Below, piece by piece: positions 19,147-29,862 of a DNA stretch of 64,000 nucleotides. Source of the stretch: Zoogloea dura (GTDB lineage: Bacteria; Pseudomonadota; Gammaproteobacteria; Burkholderiales; Rhodocyclaceae); contig NZ_JABBGA010000002.1 of assembly GCF_012927165.1 (NCBI RefSeq), positions 124,001 to 188,000 on the forward strand, read 5' to 3'. Made by a program: the position numbers and the translations under genes. Under the pieces are notes generated by a model. That model worked only from the letters and a program-made list of their open reading frames with translations. It made no database searches and was not told the origin of the DNA. Positions within the stretch are counted from its first letter, which is position 1; each line of letters starts with the position of its first letter.

Positions 19147-19899
19147 ATGCCCGGCACCCTCTACCTGATCCCCGCCAGCCTTGGCCTCGACACCGCCAGC
19201 AGCCTGACCACCCCGACCGACGTCGCCGCAGTGGCACGCGGGCTCCACTACTTTGTCGTCGAGAACGCCAAGACGGCCCGCGCCGAGCTGAAACGCCTGG
19301 AGCACCCCGGGCCGCTGCGCGACCTGGACATCCGGGAGCTGCCCGAGAAGCCCGGACAGACGGATCTGGACAGCCTGCTCGCCCCGCTCGTGGAAGGCGC
19401 CGATGCCGGCCTGATGTCGGAAGCCGGCTGCCCGGCCGTGGCCGACCCTGGCGCCCTGCTCGTCCGCCGCGCCCACGAGCGCGGCATCCGCGTCGCCCCG
19501 CTGGTAGGCCCCTCGTCCCTGCTGCTGGCCCTGATGGCCTCCGGACTCAACGGCCAGAGCTTCGCCTTCCACGGCTACCTGCCGGTGGACGAGGCCGGCC
19601 GCGACAGGCGCATCCGCGAGCTGGAGGCCGAATCCGCCCGCTTCGCCCGCACCCAGCTGTTCATCGAGACGCCCTATCGCAACGACCGCCTGTTCGAGGC
19701 CCTGCGCCAGCACTGCCAGCCGGACACCCGCCTGTGCGTGGCCCGTGACCTGACCCAGGGCGAGGAGTGGATCGCCAGCCGCAGCATCGCCGCATGGCGC
19801 AAGGGCGACGCCCCCGACCTGGCCCGCCGGCCAACCGTGTTCCTGATCCTGGCGGCGCCCGAAACCCACAGCGCAAAACCCCGTCACCCCACCAGGTAG
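19147..19899 (+). CDS. RsmI-like SAM-dependent methyltransferase
   Basis: 250 residues, tetrapyrrole-methylase fold. Motifs include LYLIPASLGLD, GLMSEAGCPAVADPG and APLVGPSSLLLALMASGLNGQSFAFHGYLP, very like RsmI, the 16S rRNA C1402 2'-O-methyltransferase. It lacks the RsmI C-terminal extension, so it belongs to the shorter RsmI-related family whose substrate is not established. It starts 2 bases after maf, and its last 16 bases overlap the convergent Rieske gene. Confidence 0.85.
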   Translation: MPGTLYLIPASLGLDTASSLTTPTDVAAVARGLHYFVVENAKTARAELKRLEHPGPLRDLDIRELPEKPGQTDLDSLLAPLVEGADAGLMSEAGCPAVADPGALLVRRAHERGIRVAPLVGPSSLLLALMASGLNGQSFAFHGYLPVDEAGRDRRIRELEAESARFARTQLFIETPYRNDRLFEALRQHCQPDTRLCVARDLTQGEEWIASRSIAAWRKGDAPDLARRPTVFLILAAPETHSAKPRHPTR

Positions 19900-20210
19900 A
19901 CGCCGCCGTCCCGCTCCTCCACCTCGACAGGCACCAGGGTCCGGCCCTTGCAGGGCCCCGCAAAACAGTAGCCGCTACCTGGTTCGTAGAGGGCGCCGTG
20001 TGTGGCGCAGATCAGGTAGCGTCGATCCGAATCAAAAAAGCGGCCGGGCTGCCAGTCTAGCTCCACCGGCACATGGGCACAGCGATTCAGGTAAGCACGC
20101 ACCCGCCCCCCGTGGCGCACCACAAACGCGGGCTCCTCGCCGGTCGGTCGGGTTACGGTGAAACGGATGCCATCCCCGCCATCAAGCAGGTCGCCTGACG
20201 CGCAGATCAC
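19884..20210 (-). CDS. Rieske [2Fe-2S] ferredoxin-like protein
   Basis: 108 residues from GTG 20210-20208 (VICASGDLLDGGDG). The Rieske cluster ligands are Cys and His in RCAHVPVELDW and Cys and His in LICATHGALYEPGSGYCFAGPCKG. A single soluble domain without membrane anchor, so probably an electron carrier or a regulatory [2Fe-2S] protein. Its GTG overlaps the HAD gene stop (GTGA), so the two are co-translated. Confidence 0.87.
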   Translation of the reverse strand: MICASGDLLDGGDGIRFTVTRPTGEEPAFVVRHGGRVRAYLNRCAHVPVELDWQPGRFFDSDRRYLICATHGALYEPGSGYCFAGPCKGRTLVPVEVEERDGGVYLVG

Positions 20211-20863
20211 GCATGCGCCTCCAGCCAGGCACGCAGCTCGACCGGCGTATGCACGCAGGCAAGCGGCGACTCGGCAAGCAGCTGCTCCACCGGATGCGCG
20301 CCGAAGCTCACCGCCAGGCCTGCCACCCGCGCGTTGCGGGCCATCTGCATATCGTGGGTGGTATCGCCGATCATCAGGCAGGCCTCGCTCGCGACACCCA
20401 GCTCGTCCATCAGCTCCTCCAGCATGGCCGGATGAGGCTTGGAGAAACACTCGTCGGCACAGCGGGTGGCGTGAAAGAACGGCCCCAGCCCCGAATGCTC
20501 GAGCGCCCGCGCCAGCCCCTTGCGGCTCTTGCCCGTCGCCACTGCCAGCAGGCGCCCCTGGGCATGCAGGGACTCGATCAGCTCGCAGGCCCCCTCGAAC
20601 AGGTTGAGTTCATGATCCGACGCCAGGTAGTGGTAACGATAGCGCTCAACCATCTTCGGGTAGTCCGCTTCCGCCAGTTCCGGCACGGCATGACGCAAGG
20701 CGTCGCCGAGCCCGAGGCCGATGACATGGCGGGCACGCGCATCCGGCGGCACCGGCAGCCCCAGGTCGGCACTTGCCGCCTGGATCGCCTGGACGATGGC
20801 CCCCGCCGAATCCAGCAAGGTACCGTCCCAGTCAAAGACAATCAGCTCAAAACGCTTAGCCAT
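20207..20863 (-). CDS. HAD-family phosphatase (Gph-like)
   Basis: 218 residues from ATG 20863-20861 (MAKRFELIVFDWDGTLLDS). HAD motif I is FDWDGTLLDS, motif II VATGKSRKGL, motif III SKPHPAML and motif IV IGDTTHDMQMARNA. It resembles phosphoglycolate phosphatases and the HAD genes commonly found next to rluC; the exact substrate is not known. The start overlaps the 3' end of rluC by 8 bases, which excludes the longer in-frame start. Confidence 0.88.
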   Translation of the reverse strand: MAKRFELIVFDWDGTLLDSAGAIVQAIQAASADLGLPVPPDARARHVIGLGLGDALRHAVPELAEADYPKMVERYRYHYLASDHELNLFEGACELIESLHAQGRLLAVATGKSRKGLARALEHSGLGPFFHATRCADECFSKPHPAMLEELMDELGVASEACLMIGDTTHDMQMARNARVAGLAVSFGAHPVEQLLAESPLACVHTPVELRAWLEAHA

Positions 20864-21809
20864 ACTCCCTCTCCTCGGCCTGCTCGACAGCCACCACATA
20901 CTCTTCGAGTTCGGCCGGCAAGGCCGCGGCAAGTTCAATCGACTGATCGGTCAGCGGATGGCGGAAGGCCAGCTTCGCCGCATGCAGGAACATTCTCTTC
21001 AGCCCGACCTTGTCGAGCCGCTTGTTGAGAGCAAAATCTCCATACTTGTCGTCGCCGTATAGCGGAAAGCCCAGGTGGCTCAGATGCACGCGGATCTGGT
21101 GGGTACGGCCGGTCTTCAATTCCACCTCCACCAGGCTGCATGAATGCCAGCGCTTCAGCAGGCGCACGATGCTATGGGCCGGCTTGCCCTCGGGATTGAC
21201 GCTGACACGCCGCTCCCCCTCCTCGGTCAGGTACTTGTGGAGCGGCAGCTTGACGTGCTGCTGCAGATTGAGCCAGCGCCCCGCCACCAGGGTCAGGTAG
21301 CGCTTCTGCACCCGCCCCTCCCGCATCATGTCGTGCAGCACGGTCAGGGCGCTGCGCTTCTTGGCGACGATGAGCAATCCCGAGGTCTCCCGGTCGAGCC
21401 GATGCACCAGCTCCAGGAACTTCGCCTCCGGCCGCTGCCGGCGTAACTGCTCGATCACCCCGAAGCTCACCCCGCTCCCCCCGTGCACGGCCAGCCCGGC
21501 CGGCTTGTCGAGCACCAGCAGGGCTTCGTCCTCGTAGACGATATCGAAGGGCCTACCGACCGGCACCGCTACCTCGGCCTTTTCGGCCAGGCGGATCGGC
21601 GGGATGCGCACCTCATCCCCCTCCTGGAGGCGGTAGGTCTGATCGACCCGCCTGCTGTTCACGCGCACCTCGCCGCTGCGCAGGATGCGATAGACGTGAC
21701 TCTTCGGCACGCCCTTGCAGATCCGCACCAGGAAGTTGTCGATGCGCTGCCCGGCGCTGCCTTCATCGACGGAAACACGGCTTACCGCGGGTGCTTTACT
21801 CAAGGCCAT
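20856..21809 (-). CDS. rluC: 23S rRNA pseudouridine synthase C
   Basis: 317 residues. An N-terminal S4 RNA-binding domain (about 20-75) is followed by the RluA-type catalytic domain with the Asp in ELVHRLDRETSGLLIVAKK and GRTHQIRVHLSHLGFPLYGD. It makes pseudouridine 955, 2504 and 2580 in E. coli 23S rRNA. Divergent from rne, the same neighbour as in E. coli. No ribosome site is seen before ATG; a TATATT sequence lies 8 bases upstream on the same strand, without a convincing -35. Confidence 0.93.
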   Translation of the reverse strand: MALSKAPAVSRVSVDEGSAGQRIDNFLVRICKGVPKSHVYRILRSGEVRVNSRRVDQTYRLQEGDEVRIPPIRLAEKAEVAVPVGRPFDIVYEDEALLVLDKPAGLAVHGGSGVSFGVIEQLRRQRPEAKFLELVHRLDRETSGLLIVAKKRSALTVLHDMMREGRVQKRYLTLVAGRWLNLQQHVKLPLHKYLTEEGERRVSVNPEGKPAHSIVRLLKRWHSCSLVEVELKTGRTHQIRVHLSHLGFPLYGDDKYGDFALNKRLDKVGLKRMFLHAAKLAFRHPLTDQSIELAAALPAELEEYVVAVEQAEEREYG

Positions 21810-22351
21810 CGTTTTGAAATATACTAATTAACGGTTTTTCGGTCCTGATGCGTCGTGCCCGCCAGATGCGTGTTGTGCAGAATTCAACACCGGCACTCGC
21901 CGCCCCAGAGCGACTCGGTCCTGGCCTCGCCAGTCTCGTCCCCGCTCCCGAAGAACCAAAAGGAAGGTCCATCGCCGGACAAAAAGAGGGCGATGGTACT
22001 GTATTCGACAATAAACTTGTACCTATTGCGCGCCAGCGCGCCCGCAGATTGACGGCCCTGAACACAGGGGCAGCCAGTGAGTCAAAGCAGCAAGCCCGAG
22101 GTCGCGAAAAGGCATGCGGCGGTTCGATACCCCGCTCCGGATCCGCGAGACCAGTCGTGTAGCAGCCTCACTTCCGCCCCGGCGTAGTACGCGGTTCAGG
22201 GTGACATGACGAAGCTCCGCCGCTCACCACCTAGTTTGATTTCCCCGATGAAGGATAGTCGCGACAACGCCAAACTAAGTCACCGCAACTAAGCGGCGGC
22301 GCGTTTCGTCCTGCCCCCGTCCTGCGCGCGCTGCGCGGGAGAAGAAGACGA
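21810..22351 (+). other. rluC-rne intergenic region with long rne 5' leader
   Basis: 542 bases without a supported gene. An open stretch at 21848-22162 has no ribosome site and no recognisable protein. The AT-richer part around 22000-22025 (TTCGACA, ATAAACTTGTACC) could hold the rne promoter. The downstream 300 bases are GC-rich with several short complementary segments. In E. coli, the rne 5' UTR (about 360 nt) is folded and senses RNase E level; this leader has the length and position for the same role, but I cannot show a shared structure. Confidence 0.5.
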
Positions 22352-25300
22352 ATGAAGCGCATGCTCTTCAATGCAACGCAGGCCGAGGAACTCCGCGTTG
22401 CCATTGTCGACGGTCAGAAACTGATCGATCTCGACATTGAATCGGCCGCCAAGGAACAACGTAAGAGCAACATCTACAAGGCCGTCATCACGCGCATCGA
22501 GCCCAGTCTCGAAGCTGCTTTTGTCGACTATGGCGCGGAGCGCCACGGCTTCCTGCCGTTCAAGGAAATTTCCCGCGCCTACTTCCAGCCCGGCGTGGAA
22601 GCCAGTCGTGCTTCCATCAAGGAAGCCCTGAAGGAAGGCCAGGAACTGATCGTCCAGGTCGAGAAGGACGAACGCGGCAACAAGGGTGCCGCGCTCACCA
22701 CCTTCGTCTCCCTGGCCGGCCGCTACCTGGTGCTGATGCCCAACAACCCGCGCGGCGGTGGCGTATCCCGCCGCGTCGAGGGTGACGAACGCGCCGAACT
22801 GCGCGACGTGATGGACCAGCTCGAAGTACCGGGCGGCATGAGCCTGATCGCCCGCACCGCCGCCATCGGCCGCAACGCCGAAGAGCTGCAATGGGACCTC
22901 AACTACCTCCTGCAACTGTGGCGTGCCATCGATGGCGCCGCCCAGGCCCAGGAAGGCGCTTTCCTGATCTACCAGGAAGGCAGCCTGGTCATCCGCGCCA
23001 TCCGTGACTACTTCCAGCCGGACATCGGCGAGATCCTGATCGACACCGACGACGTGTACGAACAGGCGCGCCAGTTCATGGCTCACGTCATGCCCCAGAA
23101 CGTGAACCGGGTGAAGCGCTACCACGACGACGTGCCGCTCTTCTCCCGCTTCCAGATCGAGCACCAGATCGAGTCGGCCTATTCCCGCCAGGTCAGCCTG
23201 CCTTCCGGCGGCGCCATCGTGATCGACCACACCGAGGCCCTGGTCTCCGTGGACGTGAACTCCGGCCGCGCCACCCGTGGCGCCGACATCGAGGAAACCG
23301 CCTTCAAGACCAACTGCGAAGCCGCCGATGAAGTGGCCCGTCAGCTGCGCCTGCGCGACCTCGGCGGTCTGATCGTCATCGACTTCATCGACATGGAGTC
23401 CCAGAAGAACCAGCGCGAGGTCGAGAACCGCCTGCGCGACGCCCTGCGCTACGACCGGGCCCGCGTTCAGACCGGCAAGATCAGCCGTTTCGGCCTGCTC
23501 GAACTGTCCCGCCAGCGACTGCGTCCGGCCCTCGCCGAGACCAGCTACATCCCCTGCCCGCGCTGTAACGGCACCGGCCACATCCGCAGCACCGAATCCT
23601 CGGCCCTGCACATCCTGCGCATCCTCGAAGAAGAGGCCATGAAGGACAACACCGGCGCCCTGCACTGCCAGGTCCCGGTCGACGTGGCCACCTTCCTGCT
23701 CAACGAGAAGCGCGACGACATCGCCAAGATCGAGATCCGCCACAAGGTCGGCCTGGTGCTGATCCCCAACCGGCACCTCGAAACCCCGCAGCACGAAATC
23801 GTCCGCCTGCGTCACGACCAGCTGAACCAGGAAGACTCCAGCGTCCCGAGCTACCGCATGGCCACCAAGCCCGCGGACGAGAACTACACCCCGCCGTCGG
23901 CCAACACCGACAAGCCTGCGCGCCAGGAAGCCGCCGTCAAGGGCATCACGCCCGACCAGCCGGCCCCGGTGGTCGAAGCCAAGGCCGCCCCTGCGCCGGC
24001 CCCCGTGCCGGAAAGCCAGCCCGGCCTGCTGGCCCGCATCTTCGCGTTCTTCCGCGGTGAGAAGCAGCCCGAACCCGCACCGGTGGTGGCACAACCCGAA
24101 ACCCCGCGGCGCGAATCCCGCCCCCGCAACGAGCGTGGTCGTCGTGAAGGCGGCCGTGACGGCCGTGGCCGTGGCCCGCGTGAAGAGCGTGGCGAGCGCA
24201 CCGGCGAGCGCAGTGAAAGCCGGGAAGCCCGTGACGGCAACCGTGACAATGCCCGTAACAACAGCACCGAGGCTCCGGTCGAGGCCCGCGAGAAGCCCCA
24301 GCGCCAGCGTGGCGAGCGCACCGAACGCGGCGAGCGTGAAAGCCGCAATGGCGAACGTGCCGAACGCGGCGAGCGCAGCGGTGGCGAGCGCACCGAACGT
24401 GCAGAGCGTGGTGAACGCAACCGCAACCGCAACGGCGCCGCTCCGAAGGCCGCCGACGCCGAAGGCGTCGTGGCCAGCGCAGAGCAACTGACCGCCGCCG
24501 CCGCAGTGGCCGTGGCCGCCCCTGATGCGATCGCAGAGAGCAACGCCGCTGAAGGCGAAGCCAGCACCGAGCGCAGCCGCCGCAGCCGCCGCGGCCGTCG
24601 CGGTGGTCGCCGCAACGACGAGGCCGGCACCGCCGAAGGCGCCGCCCAGGGTGAGCTGGCCATCGGCGAACAGGCCGAGGTTCAGGCCAACTCGCAGGAG
24701 CAGGCTCCGGCAGCCGAGACCGCAGTGGCTGCAGCCGTTGCCACGCAGGTAGAGGCCCCCGCCCCCGCGGCCCTCAGTGAAGCGCTTGCCACCACCGTAA
24801 CGGAAGCCGCTCCGGCTGTCGAAGCCGTCCCGGCCATCGCACCGGCAGCCACACAGGAAGCGGTCGCCAACACCGCCCCCGCAGGCGACCTGATCGAGAA
24901 GGCCATGGAGGCCATCAGCCATGCGTCCGTCGAGACGCCGGCGCCGGCGATCGCTACGGCCATCGAAATCGCTCCGGCCGAGCCTGCCGCCGTGGAAGTG
25001 GCACAGGCAGAAGCCGCCCCGGTCGAGACGGCCCCGGTGCTGGAGGCCGCAGCAGTCGCGGTCGCTCCCGTCGAAGTGGTCGTGACCGCTGAAATCCCGG
25101 CGACCGAGCCGGTGGTCGAGGCCGCCGTCGCGCAGGTGGAGGCCAGCGTCGCCACCGTCAGCGAAGCCACCGCAGTGGTTGTCGAGGTCGCCCCCGTGGT
25201 GGCTCCCGCGCCTGTTGCGCCGAGCGCCCCGATCGACCTGTCGGCTGGCCTCGAAGCCAGCGGCCTGGTGCTGATCGAGACCCGTCGCAGCACGCCCCAG

Positions 25301-25408
25301 GACGTCATCGCCGCAGCGGCTCCGGCGCAACCCCTGGGCCGCCGCCGCCGCAGCGCTCCGTTGATTGCCGACGAACCGCTGGTCCAGGTGGAAACCGACC
25401 AGAAGTAA
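22352..25408 (+). CDS. rne: Ribonuclease E
   Basis: 1018 residues. The catalytic half (1-510) has the S1 region (DYGAERHGFLPFKEI), the 5' sensor/DNase I-like part with VSVDVNSGRATRG and VIDFIDM, and the zinc-link CPRCNGTG. The C-terminal half is unstructured: an Arg/Glu/Gly-rich RNA-binding stretch at about 585-695, then a long Ala/Val/Pro/Glu-rich stretch to about 960, and a short ordered-looking end (SGLVLIETRRSTPQDVI) that may bind degradosome partners. It initiates mRNA decay and processes 9S RNA and tRNAs. ATG is preceded by GGGAGAAGAAG. Confidence 0.96.
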   Translation: MKRMLFNATQAEELRVAIVDGQKLIDLDIESAAKEQRKSNIYKAVITRIEPSLEAAFVDYGAERHGFLPFKEISRAYFQPGVEASRASIKEALKEGQELIVQVEKDERGNKGAALTTFVSLAGRYLVLMPNNPRGGGVSRRVEGDERAELRDVMDQLEVPGGMSLIARTAAIGRNAEELQWDLNYLLQLWRAIDGAAQAQEGAFLIYQEGSLVIRAIRDYFQPDIGEILIDTDDVYEQARQFMAHVMPQNVNRVKRYHDDVPLFSRFQIEHQIESAYSRQVSLPSGGAIVIDHTEALVSVDVNSGRATRGADIEETAFKTNCEAADEVARQLRLRDLGGLIVIDFIDMESQKNQREVENRLRDALRYDRARVQTGKISRFGLLELSRQRLRPALAETSYIPCPRCNGTGHIRSTESSALHILRILEEEAMKDNTGALHCQVPVDVATFLLNEKRDDIAKIEIRHKVGLVLIPNRHLETPQHEIVRLRHDQLNQEDSSVPSYRMATKPADENYTPPSANTDKPARQEAAVKGITPDQPAPVVEAKAAPAPAPVPESQPGLLARIFAFFRGEKQPEPAPVVAQPETPRRESRPRNERGRREGGRDGRGRGPREERGERTGERSESREARDGNRDNARNNSTEAPVEAREKPQRQRGERTERGERESRNGERAERGERSGGERTERAERGERNRNRNGAAPKAADAEGVVASAEQLTAAAAVAVAAPDAIAESNAAEGEASTERSRRSRRGRRGGRRNDEAGTAEGAAQGELAIGEQAEVQANSQEQAPAAETAVAAAVATQVEAPAPAALSEALATTVTEAAPAVEAVPAIAPAATQEAVANTAPAGDLIEKAMEAISHASVETPAPAIATAIEIAPAEPAAVEVAQAEAAPVETAPVLEAAAVAVAPVEVVVTAEIPATEPVVEAAVAQVEASVATVSEATAVVVEVAPVVAPAPVAPSAPIDLSAGLEASGLVLIETRRSTPQDVIAAAAPAQPLGRRRRSAPLIADEPLVQVETDQK

Positions 25409-25426
25409 GGCAGGCGTGCACCAAGC

Positions 25427-25459
25427 AAAAAGGCCAACCCCACGGGGTTGGCCTTTTTG
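25427..25459 (+). terminator. Rho-independent terminator after rne
   Basis: AGGCCAACCCC and GGGGTTGGCCT form an 11-bp stem with a tiny loop, flanked by AAAAA before and TTTTT after. It is therefore bidirectional and could also stop transcription of the convergent phosphatase gene. Confidence 0.92.
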
Positions 25460-25498
25460 TTGAGCGCCTGACGGGCAAGCCCCGCACGGTGGGCTCGG

Positions 25499-25990
25499 TC
25501 AGCTCACCGACCTGCGTCGCCGATTGACCTCTGGCAGGATGTCCTCGATCAGCCCCTGCACAGCATCCTCGCAGAGGTCGAGCACGGCATCGAAGCCCTT
25601 CGCGCCGCCGTAATACGGATCCGGCACGTCATCCCGGCGTGATTCCCGGGCATAGCTCATGAACATCCGGACCTTGTGACGGCAGCCCTCCGGCGCCCGA
25701 TCCCGCAGATACTCGAAGTGCTCCCGGTCCATGGCCAGCAGCAGATCGAATTCTGCGTAATCCTTGGGCTGAACCTTGCGGGCCCGCAAGCGGGAAAGGT
25801 CATAGCCCCGCCGCAGGGCAGCCGCCTGACTGCGCGGATCGGGTGCCTCACCGGTGTGATAACCCTGAATCCCGGCCGAATCCACACCCACGGCTTCTTC
25901 GAGCCCGGACATCGCCAGCCACCGGCGCGCCACGCCCTCTGCCGTCGGTGACCGACAGATATTGCCGGTGCACACAAACAGTATTCTCAT
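25499..25990 (-). CDS. Low-molecular-weight protein tyrosine phosphatase
   Basis: 163 residues from ATG 25990-25988 (MRILFVCTGNICRSPTAEG). The CX5R active-site loop VCTGNICRS is at the N-terminus, and the general acid Asp is in DDVPDPYYGG. Such enzymes dephosphorylate tyrosine kinases or low-molecular substrates; no kinase or capsule gene lies nearby, so its target is unknown. GGAGGAGGG upstream decides this start against a longer frame. Converges on rne and shares its terminator. Confidence 0.92.
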   Translation of the reverse strand: MRILFVCTGNICRSPTAEGVARRWLAMSGLEEAVGVDSAGIQGYHTGEAPDPRSQAAALRRGYDLSRLRARKVQPKDYAEFDLLLAMDREHFEYLRDRAPEGCRHKVRMFMSYARESRRDDVPDPYYGGAKGFDAVLDLCEDAVQGLIEDILPEVNRRRRSVS

Positions 25991-26071
25991 TGTAGGTGTC
26001 CCTCCTCCCGACAATTTAAACAGCCGGCGGGCGGAACGTACAAGTGCAAGTACCAATTTATGCAGGGTCTC

Positions 26072-28150
<2,079 letters not shown>

Positions 28151-28268
28151 GATAAAATTTCAGATTCAAGTCAGTGGGTAGCGCCCGGCAGGATGCCGGA
28201 CAATGCCCCATTATCGCCCAGCGGCCAGCACACAGTGCCCCGCACACTTCGCACCATTTGGAGAACCC

Positions 28269-29477
28269 ATGAGCTCGTCGATCTTTGCTGCGGTGGAAAT
28301 GGCCCCCCGCGATCCGATTCTTGGCCTGAACGAAGCCTTCAATGCGGATACCCGCAGCACCAAGGTCAACCTCGGCGTTGGCGTCTACTTTGACGATAAC
28401 GGCAAGATCCCCCTGCTCGGCGCCGTCAAGACCGCCGAAAAGGCCCGCCTTGAAGCCGCTCCGCCCCGTGGCTACCAGCCCATCGAAGGCCCGGTCGCCT
28501 ACGCCAACGCCGTGCAGAACCTGCTCTTCGGTGCCGACAGCGCCATCATCCGCGACGGCCGCGTCGTCACCGCCCAGGCCCTCGGCGGCACCGGCGCGCT
28601 GCGCATCGGCGGCGACCTGATCAAGCGCGTGGTGCCGGGCGCCACCGTGTACATCTCCGACCCCTCCTGGGAAAACCACCGCGCCCTCTTCGAGGCGGCC
28701 GGCTTCCCGGTGGACACCTACCCGTACTACAACCCGGAAACCCGCGGCGCCAACGCCGAGGCGATGATCGCCAAGCTGAACACCCTGCCCGCCGGCTCGG
28801 TGATCGTGCTGCACGCCTGTTGCCACAACCCCACCGGCGCCGACCTCACTGAAGCCCAATGGGCCGACGTGGTCAAGGCCTGTGCCAACCGTGGCCTGAT
28901 CCCCTTCCTCGACATGGCCTACCAGGGCTTCGCCGATGGCATCGAGCCAGACGCCGTCGCGGTGAATCTGTTCTCCGCCTCCGGCCTGTCCTTCTTCGTG
29001 TCCAGCTCCTTCTCCAAGAGCTTCTCGCTGTACGGCGAGCGCGTCGGCGCCCTGTCCATCGTCACCCAGAGCAAGGACGAGTCCGCCCGTGTGCTGTCCC
29101 AGCTCAAGCGCGTGATCCGCACCAACTACTCCAACCCGCCGATCCACGGCGGCGCCATCGTGGCCGCAGTGCTGTCCACCCCGGCGCTGCGCCAGGAATG
29201 GGAAACCGAACTGGCCGGCATGCGCGACCGCATCCGTGCCATGCGTACCGGCCTGGTCGAGCAGCTGGCCGCCCGCAAGGTGGACCAGGACTTCTCCTTC
29301 GTCATCAAGCAACGCGGCATGTTCTCCTACACCGGCCTCAGCGCCGCCCAGGTGGAACGCATGAAGGACGAGTTCGGCATCTACGCCGTCGGTACCGGCC
29401 GGATCTGTCTGGCTGCGCTCAACAGCAAGAACCTCGACTACGTCGCCGACGCCATCGCCGCCGTGATCAAGGCCTGA
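28269..29477 (+). CDS. tyrB: Aspartate/aromatic amino acid aminotransferase
   Basis: 402 residues from ATG 28269 (MSSSIFAAVEMAPRDPILGLNEAF). A class I PLP aminotransferase of the AspC/TyrB group, with the Lys in SSSFSKSFSLYGERVG, LHACCHNPTG and FLDMAYQGFADG. It transfers amino groups between aspartate or aromatic amino acids and 2-oxoglutarate. Substrate preference between AspC and TyrB cannot be fixed from sequence reading. GGAG lies 6 bases before the ATG, which excludes the longer in-frame start. Confidence 0.88.
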   Translation: MSSSIFAAVEMAPRDPILGLNEAFNADTRSTKVNLGVGVYFDDNGKIPLLGAVKTAEKARLEAAPPRGYQPIEGPVAYANAVQNLLFGADSAIIRDGRVVTAQALGGTGALRIGGDLIKRVVPGATVYISDPSWENHRALFEAAGFPVDTYPYYNPETRGANAEAMIAKLNTLPAGSVIVLHACCHNPTGADLTEAQWADVVKACANRGLIPFLDMAYQGFADGIEPDAVAVNLFSASGLSFFVSSSFSKSFSLYGERVGALSIVTQSKDESARVLSQLKRVIRTNYSNPPIHGGAIVAAVLSTPALRQEWETELAGMRDRIRAMRTGLVEQLAARKVDQDFSFVIKQRGMFSYTGLSAAQVERMKDEFGIYAVGTGRICLAALNSKNLDYVADAIAAVIKA

Positions 29478-29526
29478 GTCTTACCCGCTCCCGGCCCCGC
29501 CGGGAGCAAGAAGGCGCACAAAAGGG

Positions 29527-29555
29527 TTGACGAACTCCCGTTCGAATCCTAAAAT
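29527..29555 (+). promoter_or_regulatory. Promoter of the tandem tRNA-Asn genes
   Basis: TTGACG (29527-29532), 17-base spacer, TAAAAT (29550-29555), followed by a GCGCGCC discriminator typical of stringently controlled stable RNA promoters. The first tRNA begins 13 bases after the -10 box. Confidence 0.8.
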
Positions 29556-29567
29556 GCGCGCCTCTGT

Positions 29568-29643
29568 TCCTCGATAGCTCAGTCGGTAGAGCGCCGGACT
29601 GTTAATCCGTAGGTCCCTGGTTCGAGCCCAGGTCGAGGAGCCA
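29568..29643 (+). tRNA. tRNA-Asn (anticodon GTT), copy 1
   Basis: 76 bases, cloverleaf with acceptor TCCTCGA/TCGAGGA, D arm GCTC...GAGC, anticodon loop CTGTTAA (GTT), T arm CCTGG-TTCGAGC-CCAGG and an encoded 3' GCCA. Base pair 27-43 is a C-T mismatch. Transcribed from the promoter at 29527. Confidence 0.97.
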
Positions 29644-29697
29644 GAACAATTTGCGGTAATTTGCATCATCAATGATGCAGGTAACCAACCCGTCAGA

Positions 29698-29773
29698 TCC
29701 TCGATAGCTCAGTCGGTAGAGCGCCGGACTGTTAATCCGTAGGTCCCTGGTTCGAGCCCAGGTCGAGGAGCCA
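29698..29773 (+). tRNA. tRNA-Asn (anticodon GTT), copy 2
   Basis: Identical over all 76 bases to copy 1, after a 54-base spacer with no promoter-like element, so both are likely cut from one transcript. Encoded CCA is present. A terminator follows at 29790. Confidence 0.97.
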
Positions 29774-29789
29774 AGACAAGCAAGCAGAA

Positions 29790-29817
29790 AAGCCAATCCG
29801 CGAGGGTTGGCTTTTTT
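29790..29817 (+). terminator. Terminator of the tRNA-Asn transcript
   Basis: AGCCAATCC, GCGA tetraloop, GGGTTGGCT form a 9-bp stem with one G-T pair, followed by TTTTTT. It lies 17 bases after the second tRNA and could also serve the convergent MFS gene, since AAAA precedes the stem. Confidence 0.88.
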
Positions 29818-29862
29818 GTTGTCTGGTCGATTGCTGGTACGTGGTTTTGATGGGCAGGGCCA

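Noticed and set aside
21810-21846. Leaderless promoter for rluC (TATATT 8 bases before ATG)
   Set aside because: No acceptable -35 hexamer at 16-18 bases, so the evidence is weaker than at yceD, leuL and acuR.
21848-22162. 104-codon open frame in the rne leader
   Set aside because: No ribosome site, no recognisable protein; leader RNA is the better explanation.
22289-25330. Open frame of 1013 codons antisense to rne
   Set aside because: It mirrors the rne codons; its Gly/Ala/Val/Asp-rich repetitive translation has no known motif, and long antisense frames are expected at this GC content.
28151-28268. LexA operator in front of uvrB
   Set aside because: No CTGT-N8-ACAG sequence is present in the divergent region.
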